Shown here piece after piece: positions 16,867 to 24,970 of a stretch of 31,206 nt of DNA. How positions within the stretch are numbered: position 1 is the stretch's first letter; each line of letters opens with the position of its first letter. This DNA is from an uncultured Bacilli bacterium (GTDB taxonomy: Bacteria; Bacillota_I; Bacilli_A; RF39; UBA660), in NCBI GenBank assembly GCA_934130175.1, contig CAKOXP010000017.1:1-31206 (forward strand), given 5' to 3'. The notes under the pieces are model-generated. The model made no database searches. It was not told the origin of the DNA and saw only the letters and a program-made list of their open reading frames with translations. Made by a program: the position numbers and the translations under genes.

Positions 16867-18267
16867 ATGAATTATGTTACTTTAGTAAATAAAAAAAATC
16901 AGGTAAAAGACAAGTATTTTAAGTATTTAGAACTAGTAGATTATAAAACAAATTTGAATGATGTAGTAAAAATAGAAAAAAACACTTTGGGAGCATATCT
17001 AAAGTTAAAACAGTTTTTAGAAAGTAAAAATATTTATATTGAAATAAATTCAGCTTATAGAAGTTTAGAAGAACAACAAAAAATAATTGATGAATATACT
17101 TTGAAGTATGGAAAAGAATATGTAGATAATTTCGTTGCTCCTGTTGGAGCAAGTGAACATCATACAGGATTAGCTGTTGATTTATGTTTAAAAGTAAATG
17201 ATAAATTTATTATAGAAAATGATGATTTGTTCTCTTGTGATAATATATTTTTGAATCTTCATAAATATTTACATGAATTTGGCTTTATTTTAAGATATCC
17301 AAGAAAAAAAGAAGATGTAACTGGATATAACTATGAGCCTTGGCACATAAGATACGTGGGAGAAGTAGTTGCATCTATTATTTATAACAACAACTTAACC
17401 TTAGAAGAATACCTTTCTAATTTTTCAGGAGTACTTGTGGTAAATAAAGAAAAAAATATGACTTCACGTGATGTTGTTAATGAAGTTAGTAGAGTTTTAG
17501 GCATAAAAAAAATAGGTCATACAGGAACACTTGATCCAATGGCTCAAGGAGTACTTGTATTAACTATAGGTAAAGCAACAAAAATTGGAGAACTTTTAAC
17601 TTCTTCTGAAAAAGAGTATATAGCTTTAGTAGAAATTGGTCTAGATACTGATAGTCTTGATATTACTGGAAAAATCCTAAATAAGAAAGAACCAAAAGAA
17701 AATATTGATTATGAAAAATTATGTAAATCATTTCAAAAAAAATATTTGCAAGAAGTTCCAATATATTCTGCCGTGAAAGTAAATGGTAAAAAACTATACC
17801 AATACGCTAGAGAAGATAAAGAGGTAGTTTTACCAAAAAAAGAAGTTGATATCAAAAAAATAGATTTTATTAGTAGTTGTAATAACACATTCAAATTTAA
17901 GACATTAGTTAGTAAGGGAACATATATTAGAAGTTTGATTAGAGATATGGGAAATTCAATTGATGAATATTTTTGTATGAAAAGTTTAGTTAGAACTAGA
18001 CAGGGGGATTTTTCTATTAATTGTGCATATACTTTGGATGATATAAAAAATAATAAATTTAAAATTATATCAATTAAAGATGCACTTTCAAAATATAAAA
18101 CTATTAACTTAGAAGATAAAGAAATAATAAAGAAGATAAGTAATGGTGTAAAAATAGACAATGAATATGGAATTAGCAGTATTTGTCTGTTTACAACTAA
18201 CAATAATTTAATAGCAATATATAAAAATATAGATAACAAATTAATACCCTGGCATGTCTTTAATTAA
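16867..18267 (+). CDS. truB: Fusion: VanY-type D,D-carboxypeptidase + TruB tRNA pseudouridine-55 synthase
   Basis: One 466-residue frame holds two unrelated enzymes. Residues 1-183 are an M15B/VanY peptidase, which trims D-alanine from peptidoglycan stems: SAYRSLEEQQ, SEHHTGLAVDL (zinc ligands His98 and Asp105) and EPWHIRYVG (Glu157 and His160). Residues 188-466 are TruB, which makes pseudouridine 55 in the tRNA T-loop: GVLVVNKEKNMTSRDVV, GHTGTLDPMAQGVL with catalytic Asp223, VPIYSAVKVNGKKLYQYAR and KGTYIRSLIRDMG. The linker is about four residues (SNFS). The TruB KPxGMTS motif reads KEKNMTS. There is no signal peptide, so the peptidase would stay in the cytoplasm unless exported in an unusual way. 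The ATG at 16867 is preferred to the TTG at 16855, which falls near the predicted transcription start. Both domains look intact and the position before rpsO-pnp is normal for truB. Confidence 0.9.
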   Translation: MNYVTLVNKKNQVKDKYFKYLELVDYKTNLNDVVKIEKNTLGAYLKLKQFLESKNIYIEINSAYRSLEEQQKIIDEYTLKYGKEYVDNFVAPVGASEHHTGLAVDLCLKVNDKFIIENDDLFSCDNIFLNLHKYLHEFGFILRYPRKKEDVTGYNYEPWHIRYVGEVVASIIYNNNLTLEEYLSNFSGVLVVNKEKNMTSRDVVNEVSRVLGIKKIGHTGTLDPMAQGVLVLTIGKATKIGELLTSSEKEYIALVEIGLDTDSLDITGKILNKKEPKENIDYEKLCKSFQKKYLQEVPIYSAVKVNGKKLYQYAREDKEVVLPKKEVDIKKIDFISSCNNTFKFKTLVSKGTYIRSLIRDMGNSIDEYFCMKSLVRTRQGDFSINCAYTLDDIKNNKFKIISIKDALSKYKTINLEDKEIIKKISNGVKIDNEYGISSICLFTTNNNLIAIYKNIDNKLIPWHVFN

Positions 18268-18270
18268 AAC

Positions 18271-18299
18271 TTGATTTTTTTATAGTTTATTACTATAAT
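18271..18299 (+). promoter_or_regulatory. Promoter of the unknown gene before rpsO
   Basis: TTGATT and a perfect TATAAT are separated by exactly 17 bases, between the fusion gene and the next start. Confidence 0.7.
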
Positions 18300-18327
18300 A
18301 GTATCTCACATAAAGGAGTTGTTTACA

Positions 18328-19404
18328 TTGTTTGAAAAAAGAAAAAGTAAAATGATTAAGGAATTTATAAAAAGGCATGGTTGGGAATTTTCTAATTTAG
18401 ATTATAATGAACTAGAAATTTTTCTTAACAAGATTGATGATATAAATTCAATTATAAAAAAAGCAAATAAAATGGATGGTATGAGTGAACATTATTTAAT
18501 GTTAACTATAATTAATTATAAAAGATTTAAATTTAATGAAGAACAGGTTAGTTTAATTCTCAGTCATAAAATAGATTTGTTGAAAAAATTCACTTTAAGA
18601 AACTGCCCAAATTTAGATCATATCTATTATGCACTATCTCCAAATGAGAATTTGTATAAATTATTTGTTACTGAATATATGGATGGTTACGATAGTTCTA
18701 AATTTCAACAATTAAAAGATTATACCAAAGTTTTGTCTAAACATTATAAAGAGATTCATGGACTATTAGATAAATTAAATTCAACAGTTGTTCTTAGAAA
18801 ACAATTAACTTACTTGACACCGGATAAGATGATCACGTTATTAAATAATGATAAATTTAGGAAACTTGATAAAGAAAACAAAAAAAGAGTATTCAATTTA
18901 TTGACAAAAAAAGATGACAACTTTAAAGGTGTAATTAATTCATCAGATAAAGCAATGTTTAAAGAAGTAATTGATTTAATTATTTTAGATGCATCTAATG
19001 GAAAAAATAATACTTGTGATTTTATTGAAGAAATGGCGAAAACAGAGGATGATTGTTATTCATTGGAAAATGTTAAACAATATGATCTAGAAGTTACAGA
19101 TATTTTTCTTAATGAGTTTTGTAGTTTTCAATCAGATGATATGGCAAAAATGTATATCAAATTTTTAAAGGATGATTTCTTCAAAAATAGTAGTATTGAA
19201 AGACAAAAAACATTGTTAAATTTATTTAAACTTGAAGTGATAAATAGAAGTTTAACTGATCAAATGGAAATATCAATACCTGATTCAAAAACACTTAGTG
19301 AAAATGTTGCAGCTAATGGTTGTGTTGAATTTATCAATCCAGATACTCATATGAAAATATTTGTAAAGTCAAAAACTAATGAAAAAAACAATCAAAAAAA
19401 CTAG
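18328..19404 (+). CDS. Uncharacterised 358-residue protein in the ribF position
   Basis: I do not recognise this family. The product appears almost wholly helical and charged (FIKRHGWEFSNLDYNELEIFL; KEIHGLLDKLNSTVVLRKQLTYL; KMYIKFLKDDFFKNSSIERQKTLLNLF), possibly a helical-repeat fold. It has no signal peptide, membrane segment or metal motif, and the C-terminal tail is polar. The start is a TTG at 18328: the AAAGGAG site (18312-18318) is nine bases away, the right spacing. A TTG at 18319 touches that site, and the first ATG (18352) is too far. It has its own promoter. In many Bacillota ribF occupies this place between truB and rpsO; this protein shows no RibF nucleotide-binding motifs. Confidence 0.75.
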   Translation: MFEKRKSKMIKEFIKRHGWEFSNLDYNELEIFLNKIDDINSIIKKANKMDGMSEHYLMLTIINYKRFKFNEEQVSLILSHKIDLLKKFTLRNCPNLDHIYYALSPNENLYKLFVTEYMDGYDSSKFQQLKDYTKVLSKHYKEIHGLLDKLNSTVVLRKQLTYLTPDKMITLLNNDKFRKLDKENKKRVFNLLTKKDDNFKGVINSSDKAMFKEVIDLIILDASNGKNNTCDFIEEMAKTEDDCYSLENVKQYDLEVTDIFLNEFCSFQSDDMAKMYIKFLKDDFFKNSSIERQKTLLNLFKLEVINRSLTDQMEISIPDSKTLSENVAANGCVEFINPDTHMKIFVKSKTNEKNNQKN

Positions 19405-19430
19405 ACAAAATAAAAAAAATCTAGTATATT
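19402..19430 (+). promoter_or_regulatory. rpsO promoter
   Basis: TAGACA (19402-19407) and TATATT (19425-19430) are 17 bases apart. The -35 box overlaps the stop codon of the preceding gene. Confidence 0.65.
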
Positions 19431-19436
19431 ATATTT

Positions 19437-19515
19437 GCTACTTGTTCTCAGTTTAGAGAATTTCCGACTCTTTACTTGGAATAAGTGAATTGTTATAAGA
19501 AAGGAAGTGTTAATA
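19437..19515 (+). promoter_or_regulatory. Structured rpsO leader, possible S15 autoregulation site
   Basis: An 80-base leader holds two hairpins: TTCTC-AGTTTA-GAGAA (19445-19460) and TTTACTT-GGAAT-AAGTGAA (19471-19489). The ACTTG near 19440 repeats part of the second stem, so alternative pairings are possible. Ribosomal protein S15 represses its own mRNA through leader structures in several bacteria. A match to a known S15 leader class is not shown here. Confidence 0.45.
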
Positions 19516-19785
19516 ATGGCATTAACAAAAGCAGAAAAAGCAAAGATCGTAAAGGAATTTGCTAGAGACGAAAAGGATACTGGTTCAGCAGAAGTTCAAA
19601 TCGCTATTCTTACAAAAGAAATTAACGATTTAACAGAACATTTAAAAGAGCATATTCATGATTATCATTCAAGAAGAGGTCTTTTAAAGAAAGTTGGACA
19701 ACGTCGTAATATGTTACAATATTTAGCTAAGAAAGATGTTGCTAAATATCGTGAAGTTATTCAAAAATTAGGATTAAGAAAGTAG
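19516..19785 (+). CDS. rpsO: 30S ribosomal protein S15
   Basis: This 89-residue primary-binding protein of the 30S subunit binds 16S rRNA in the central domain. The sequence is canonical: MALTKAEKAKIVKEFARDEKDTGSAEVQIA, then DYHSRRGLLKKVGQRRNMLQYL, whose His-Ser-Arg-Arg and Gly-Leu residues contact rRNA. An in-frame GTG at 19507 lies within the AAGGAAG ribosome binding site and is ignored; the ATG at 19516 gives the standard N-terminus. It is followed by a terminator and then pnp, a common rpsO-pnp order, with pnp probably expressed partly by readthrough. Confidence 0.98.
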   Translation: MALTKAEKAKIVKEFARDEKDTGSAEVQIAILTKEINDLTEHLKEHIHDYHSRRGLLKKVGQRRNMLQYLAKKDVAKYREVIQKLGLRK

Positions 19786-19813
19786 ACACTTATATTTTTA
19801 GTGTCTTTTTTTT
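19785..19813 (+). terminator. Terminator or attenuator between rpsO and pnp
   Basis: GACACT (19785-19790) pairs with AGTGTC (19800-19805) around a nine-base A/T loop, followed by eight or more T. As no clear promoter is seen for pnp, incomplete termination probably feeds pnp. Confidence 0.85.
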
Positions 19814-19836
19814 CTAGGATATAGAAGAGGTAGGAT

Positions 19837-21996
19837 ATGAAAAAAGGTAAAAAAGTATTTAAATTAGATTTTTATGGAAGAAAAATTATAGTAGAGCATG
19901 GAGAACTTGCTAAACAAGCAACTGGTAGTGTTTTAGTTAGATACAATGATACTGTTGTTTTAACTGCAGTAGTTGTTAATAAAAATGTTAATCTATTATC
20001 TGATTTTTTTCCATTAACAGTTAATTATCAGGAAAAATTATATTCTGTTGGAAAAATTCCAGGAGGATTTATAAAACGTGAGGGAAGACCTTCTGAAAAT
20101 GCAACTTTAGCGGCTAGAATGATTGATAGACCAATGAGGCCATTATTCCCAGAAGGATTCAAAAATGAAGTTCAAGTTATTAATACAGTACTTTCTGTAG
20201 ACCAAGATTGTTCACCAGAACTTACTGCGATGTTTGGTTCGAGTTTGGCTACAAGTATTTCTAAAATACCATTTAATGGGCCAATCGCAGGAGTTAAGGT
20301 TGGACTTGTGGATGATGAATTTATTATCAATCCAACTCCAGAAGAATTAGAAAAATCATGCCTAGATTTAACAGTTGCAGGTACAAAAGATGCTATTAAC
20401 ATGGTTGAATCAAGTGCTAAAGAAGTAGATGAAAAAACTATGTTAGAAGCTCTTATGTTTGGGCATGAAGCTATTAAAAAGTTAATTACTTTCCAAGAAG
20501 AAATTATTTCTGAAATTGGTGAAGAAAAAATGGAATATGAAACTCTTGAAATAACTAAAGAATTAAGAGAAGAAGTTAATAGCTTAGTAGAAGAAAAATT
20601 AGATAAGGCTTTAAGAATTAAGGATAAACAAGAAAAATATAATACTATCGATGAGATTAAAGAAGAAGTTATTTCAAAATATACTTTATTACATCAAGAT
20701 GATATGAATAGTGATGAGTTAAAAGAACTTGTTGTTAAATTAAATTCAATTTTAGGTGATATTGAATATAGACTATTTAGAAATATTGTTGTAAAAGAAC
20801 ATATTCGTGCAGATGGAAGAAAAATGGATGAAATAAGACCATTATCAACAGATATAGACTTACTTCCAAGAACTCATGGCTCTGCTTTATTTACAAGAGG
20901 AGAAACTCAAAGTTTATCAGTAACTACACTTGGAGCTTTAGGTGAACATCAAGTATTAGATGGACTTGGGTTAGAAGATCAAAAACGTTTTATGTTACAT
21001 TATAATTTTCCACAATTTTCAGTAGGTGAAACAGGAAGATATGGAGCACCAGGTCGTCGTGAAATTGGACATGGAGCTTTAGGTGAAAAAGCACTTCTTC
21101 AAGTAATTCCAAATGAAGAAGAATTTCCATATACAATTCGTGTTGTTTCAGAAATTCTAGAATCAAACGGATCATCATCTCAAGCTTCAATTTGTGCTGG
21201 ATGTATGTCACTTATGGCTGCAGGAGTTCCAATCAAAGCTCCAGTTGCAGGAATTGCGATGGGACTAATTACATCAGGAGATGATTATACAATTCTTACT
21301 GATATTCAAGGTATGGAAGATCATTTAGGAGATATGGATTTTAAAGTTGCAGGTACTAAAAAAGGAATTTGTGCTTTACAAATGGATATTAAAATTAAAG
21401 GTATTACTAAAGAAATCTTAGAAAAAGCATTAAAACAAGCTAAAAAAGCACGTTTAGAAATTCTTGAAGTTATTGCAAAACAAATAAAAGAACCTCGTAA
21501 AGAAGTATCTAAATATGCACCAAAAACAGAAGTATTTATGATTGATCCAGCAAAAATTAAAGATGTTATTGGTAGAGGTGGAGAAACAATTACTAAGATT
21601 ATCTGTGAAGCTTCTAACGTTTTAGATGTTAATAATATAAATGCCGTTAAGGTAGATTTAGAAGATGATGGTAGAGTAGTAATCTATCATACTGATAAAG
21701 ATATTATCGAAAAAACAAAAGAAATGATTCTAAACGTTGTTCGTGAAGTAGAAGTTGGCGAAATTTACGAAGCAAAAGTTGTTAAAGTAGAAGATTTTGG
21801 ATGTTTTGTTCAAATTTGGCCTGGATGTGAAGGTTTAGTTCATATTTCCCAACTTTCTAATGAAAGAGTAGAAAAAACAGAAGATGTTGTTAAAGTTGGA
21901 GATACAATTGTAGTTAAGGCAATTGGTCCAGATAAAAAGGGAAGACAAAATTTCTCTAGAAAAGAAGCTTTAGCGCCTAAAAAAAGTAAAAAATAA
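19837..21996 (+). CDS. pnp: Polyribonucleotide nucleotidyltransferase (PNPase)
   Basis: This 719-residue 3'-5' phosphorolytic exoribonuclease takes part in mRNA decay and works as a trimer. The first RNase PH domain (residues 1 to about 225) shows KIPGGFIKREGRPSE and RMIDRP. A helical linker follows. The second, catalytic RNase PH domain shows RADGRKMDEIRPL, LPRTHGSALFTRGETQ, and SSSQASICAGCMSLMAAGVPI. The C-terminus has a KH domain (IGRGGETITKI, with the GxxG loop) and an S1 domain (VGEIYEAKVVKVEDFGCFVQIWPGCEGLVHISQL). The tail is short and lysine-rich. GAGG/TAGG precedes the ATG. It lies downstream of rpsO and ends its unit at a strong hairpin. Confidence 0.98.
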   Translation: MKKGKKVFKLDFYGRKIIVEHGELAKQATGSVLVRYNDTVVLTAVVVNKNVNLLSDFFPLTVNYQEKLYSVGKIPGGFIKREGRPSENATLAARMIDRPMRPLFPEGFKNEVQVINTVLSVDQDCSPELTAMFGSSLATSISKIPFNGPIAGVKVGLVDDEFIINPTPEELEKSCLDLTVAGTKDAINMVESSAKEVDEKTMLEALMFGHEAIKKLITFQEEIISEIGEEKMEYETLEITKELREEVNSLVEEKLDKALRIKDKQEKYNTIDEIKEEVISKYTLLHQDDMNSDELKELVVKLNSILGDIEYRLFRNIVVKEHIRADGRKMDEIRPLSTDIDLLPRTHGSALFTRGETQSLSVTTLGALGEHQVLDGLGLEDQKRFMLHYNFPQFSVGETGRYGAPGRREIGHGALGEKALLQVIPNEEEFPYTIRVVSEILESNGSSSQASICAGCMSLMAAGVPIKAPVAGIAMGLITSGDDYTILTDIQGMEDHLGDMDFKVAGTKKGICALQMDIKIKGITKEILEKALKQAKKARLEILEVIAKQIKEPRKEVSKYAPKTEVFMIDPAKIKDVIGRGGETITKIICEASNVLDVNNINAVKVDLEDDGRVVIYHTDKDIIEKTKEMILNVVREVEVGEIYEAKVVKVEDFGCFVQIWPGCEGLVHISQLSNERVEKTEDVVKVGDTIVVKAIGPDKKGRQNFSRKEALAPKKSKK

Positions 21997-22012
21997 TCAG
22001 TTTAATTTAATG

Positions 22013-22063
22013 AAAAGCCTATAAATACTTTAGATAATAAAAGATTTATGGGCTTTTATTTTT
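22013..22063 (+). terminator. pnp terminator
   Basis: A long stem of about 14 base pairs (AAAAGCCTATAAAT at 22013-22026 with ATTTATGGGCTTTT at 22044-22057) has a 17-base loop and a T-rich tail. One G-T pair is present. Confidence 0.85.
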
Positions 22064-22119
22064 ATCTTTTATAAAAATAATGATGCTTCTTAAAAAGTTA
22101 TCCTCTAAAATTTAGAATC

Positions 22120-22148
22120 TAGACTTTTACCTTTATTTTTGATAAAAT
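22120..22148 (+). promoter_or_regulatory. Probable promoter of the prepilin-like gene
   Basis: TAGACT and TAAAAT are 17 bases apart, 23 bases before the ATG. Matches are four and five of six. Confidence 0.45.
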
Positions 22149-22171
22149 TTAGATAATTAGGAGTTGATTTT

Positions 22172-24250
22172 ATGAAGGATACAAAAGGGTTTTCATTAGT
22201 TGAATTATTAGCTGTTATGGTTATTATAGGAATACTTGGGACTATAGGAATTGTATCTATTATCAATTTAAGAAAGAATCAAGAACAAAAATACAATAAT
22301 CATCAAAATCAAGCCTTTCTTCAAGCTGGTAAAAATTACTTTACAGATAGCAAAAAACTTTTACCCACAATACCATATACACATGAAGAAGTAACTTTAA
22401 AAGAATTACAGGAGAAAAACTATATTGAAGATTCTTTCGTTGACTTCAACAAAAAAAACTATAAGTCTAGTAGTAAAGTTGTTGTAACTAAAAATTGCGA
22501 TGGTACATATGGTTATTATGCAAAACTAGTTTTTAGTGATGATACAGAAGACATTGATAAAATAAATGACTCATACACAAAAGAAATTGAAATTGATGCC
22601 AATTCTAATAATGTTAAGAAGCTAAATAAAATTTACTATACAAATAAGAACTTTAAATTCAATATAAAGCTTTCTTCTAATGGTGGTGTTAGCAGCTATA
22701 AATATACAATTTATAAAGATGATAAAATCTTTTTTGATAGTGAATATTACTGTTTAGGAAGTAGGAATATATATAATACCAGTATTAATTTGAATACTTT
22801 AAACTATACTGATGGCAAGTACAAAATAGTAGTTATTATGTATGATGCAGATGGAAAAAATTATACGAAATCATCTGAAGAAGTAATAATAGATACTAAA
22901 CCACCAAAATGCAATCTTGTATATACAGGAACATTAGGAGAAAATAATTGGTATAATAAACAAGGAGATGTTGTTCTTTCTTATGAAGATGAAAATAAAA
23001 CTGGTCTTGAATATGGACTTACAACTGGTGTAGAATCATATAATAATATTTCTTCAGTAGAGCAAAAAGATACTAAGGGAATAACATGGAATGGTTATGT
23101 TAAGGATGCTGCTGGTAACAATTCAAGTTGTAATATATCATTTAAAGTTGATACTAAAAAACCTATTATTAGTACATTTAATGTTACATCCAGAAATTCT
23201 AATTATAATACTTTAATGGGTGATATAAACGTTAATTTAATTGACGATAATAATGTTAGATACGATGTTGGTCTAAGTGAACCTAAAACAAGAAATTATA
23301 ATGTGATGCAATATGATAAACCAATAACCAGAATTTCTAATTATCAAATTTCATCTTCCTATGATGGAGGTGAAAAAACTATATATATTAAAGTAAAAGA
23401 TGAAGCTGGAAATATTTCTACTAAAACGTATAAATACACCGTATATAAACAATGTAGTTCTTTAAATAAAACAGAAATTTCTAGAACTGAGTGTTCTGAA
23501 AAGTGTGGTCTTACAGGATCTCAGATGGTTACATATAGTACAGTTGATAAAAATTTAAATATTGCTTGTCCTAACTCCGAGTCATCTTTTGTCTGCTCAA
23601 GTGGTACTTCCACTGAGATTGAATATGGAGCTTGTAGTAATGCGTGTGATGGTACTCAATCAACTACTGAAGTCGTCAAATCTACATCGTATCCGAATCA
23701 TGTCTGTAAAAGAGAAGCTGGTCCAAATCGCACTTGTGGTGGAAAAAAGGAAGCAAAAAATATAAGATTATATAATTGGAATTTTTATGATAAAACTTGT
23801 GATGGGGAGAATAATAATCGTCGTTATACAATTAGTATTTATGATTGTACATGTATTATCAGTACCGATAACAGTACTGATTGTGGTACTTCCTATAAAA
23901 ATGGTGCTCATTATACGAGTTATGCTACTATCTATTATCGCAATCGTAATGCAGGTACAGAAGCATGTAATGGCGGAAGTGCTGCTCACCCTTTAAATTC
24001 AAGAATAAGGAGTGTCTGCAATTGGATGACAAAAGATAATACACCACTTAGTGATTTGAATAGTCATGACTCTGTATATAATTATCATGGTTATAGGTGG
24101 TTTTTTAAAGATCCACCTGCAGGTGAGTATAGTTCCTTTTCACCAGACTATTGGCTTCATGATATTGGTAGATATGATACTAGAGTATCTAAGGCTGACT
24201 ATCCAGATGTTACTTCAGCTTGTGTTGCAACTTGTAAATTAATGTTTTGA
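22172..24250 (+). CDS. Large type IV prepilin-like surface protein with Ig-like repeats
   Basis: The 692-residue product opens with a textbook class III signal: KDTKG followed by FSLVELLAVMVIIGILGTIG, with cleavage expected after Gly6 and the conserved Glu at mature position 5 (Glu11). The hydrophobic helix would anchor it in the membrane or pack it in a pilus. Most pilins are 100-200 residues; here about 660 more follow. Two or three Ig-like repeats are marked by IDTKPPKC (about 240), VKDAAGNNS (310), VDTKKPII (327) and VKDEAGNIS (about 408). Then comes a region of about 265 residues with some 17 cysteines (ISRTECSEKCG, SACVATCKLMF). AGGAG lies eight bases before the ATG. It is probably a tip adhesin or a lone anchored adhesin. 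No pilus assembly ATPase or prepilin peptidase is in the window. The gene ends with TGA followed at once by TAG. Confidence 0.85.
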   Translation: MKDTKGFSLVELLAVMVIIGILGTIGIVSIINLRKNQEQKYNNHQNQAFLQAGKNYFTDSKKLLPTIPYTHEEVTLKELQEKNYIEDSFVDFNKKNYKSSSKVVVTKNCDGTYGYYAKLVFSDDTEDIDKINDSYTKEIEIDANSNNVKKLNKIYYTNKNFKFNIKLSSNGGVSSYKYTIYKDDKIFFDSEYYCLGSRNIYNTSINLNTLNYTDGKYKIVVIMYDADGKNYTKSSEEVIIDTKPPKCNLVYTGTLGENNWYNKQGDVVLSYEDENKTGLEYGLTTGVESYNNISSVEQKDTKGITWNGYVKDAAGNNSSCNISFKVDTKKPIISTFNVTSRNSNYNTLMGDINVNLIDDNNVRYDVGLSEPKTRNYNVMQYDKPITRISNYQISSSYDGGEKTIYIKVKDEAGNISTKTYKYTVYKQCSSLNKTEISRTECSEKCGLTGSQMVTYSTVDKNLNIACPNSESSFVCSSGTSTEIEYGACSNACDGTQSTTEVVKSTSYPNHVCKREAGPNRTCGGKKEAKNIRLYNWNFYDKTCDGENNNRRYTISIYDCTCIISTDNSTDCGTSYKNGAHYTSYATIYYRNRNAGTEACNGGSAAHPLNSRIRSVCNWMTKDNTPLSDLNSHDSVYNYHGYRWFFKDPPAGEYSSFSPDYWLHDIGRYDTRVSKADYPDVTSACVATCKLMF

Positions 24251-24284
24251 TAGAAGAAATAATATTTATATATTTAATGTTTTA

Positions 24285-24293
24285 TGATATACT
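24285..24293 (+). promoter_or_regulatory. Extended -10 promoter of the second TasA-like gene
   Basis: TGA-TATACT lies 23 bases upstream of the ATG, with a weak TTTATA 17 bases further up. Confidence 0.4.
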
Positions 24294-24316
24294 TTAATTG
24301 AAGGTAGGTATCGATT

Positions 24317-24907
24317 ATGAAAAAAAATAGCAGTTTTGTTCAAAAAAACAAAAAATTATTACTAAGTGTTTTCCTTGGTGTGATAGTTGTTATAGGAGTT
24401 TCTTATGCATGGTTACAAATTACATTAACAGGTACAAAAACAGTTGTAATTAGATCAGGAAATCTTTCTTTAAATTTAGATGAAGATGCATCAGAAGGAA
24501 TTTCTTTAACCAATGCTTATCCAATGACTGATCAAGAAGGATTAAAGACAACAAGTTATGACTTTACTCTAAAAAATGATGGTACTATTCCTAGTGATTA
24601 TACTATTTATTTAGAAGATATAACTGATGAATCAGATATAAAAGCATTTCCTGTTTTAAAATACGATTTGAAGAAAACAGAATATAACGATGATGATAGT
24701 ATAAAAACAGCTGAAGTTGATACAATGCAATTACTTTCTGCTATAAAGACAACTGATGGAATAGTTTTAGATTCAGGAACTCTAGAAGTTGGTGAATACA
24801 ATAAATATTCATTTAAATTATGGATGGATTATGATGCTAATGATGACTATCAAAATTCACATTTTAAAGGTAATCTAAAAATAGTTGGTGACCAAATAAA
24901 AAAATAA
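24317..24907 (+). CDS. TasA/camelysin-like exported protein
   Basis: This 196-residue protein has a basic N-terminus, a hydrophobic helix (about residues 13-30) and the cleavage-site-like VSYAW, resembling SipW-dependent TasA/camelysin precursors. The mature part has RSGNLSLNLDED, YDFTLKNDGTIPSDYTIYLEDI and KYSFKLWMDYDAND, each with a counterpart in the protein at 7104-8561. It therefore represents the basic single-domain form of which that gene is an extended version. No HExxH metalloprotease motif is visible, so camelysin-like protease activity is not supported. It follows the prepilin-like gene by 66 bases with its own -10 element and ends at a perfect terminator. A role as a secreted fibre or matrix protein is inferred from the family. 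Confidence 0.8.
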   Translation: MKKNSSFVQKNKKLLLSVFLGVIVVIGVSYAWLQITLTGTKTVVIRSGNLSLNLDEDASEGISLTNAYPMTDQEGLKTTSYDFTLKNDGTIPSDYTIYLEDITDESDIKAFPVLKYDLKKTEYNDDDSIKTAEVDTMQLLSAIKTTDGIVLDSGTLEVGEYNKYSFKLWMDYDANDDYQNSHFKGNLKIVGDQIKK

Positions 24908-24908
24908 G

Positions 24909-24936
24909 TGATTAATTTAAATTAATCATTTTTTTT
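24909..24936 (+). terminator. Terminator of the second TasA-like gene
   Basis: A perfect eight-base-pair stem TGATTAAT/ATTAATCA with a TTAA loop is followed by eight T. It begins directly after the stop codon. Confidence 0.9.
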
Positions 24937-24970
24937 GATTTATTATTATATAATTAAATAGGTGAAAAAA

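Noticed and set aside
17733..18239. A leftward 168-codon frame inside the TruB domain
   Set aside because: It is antisense to a conserved TruB coding region with intact motifs and has no supporting initiation signals.
23562..23996. Overlapping short frames on both strands inside the prepilin-like gene
   Set aside because: They result from repetitive Thr/Ser/Ile codon use in the real frame and have no ribosome binding sites.
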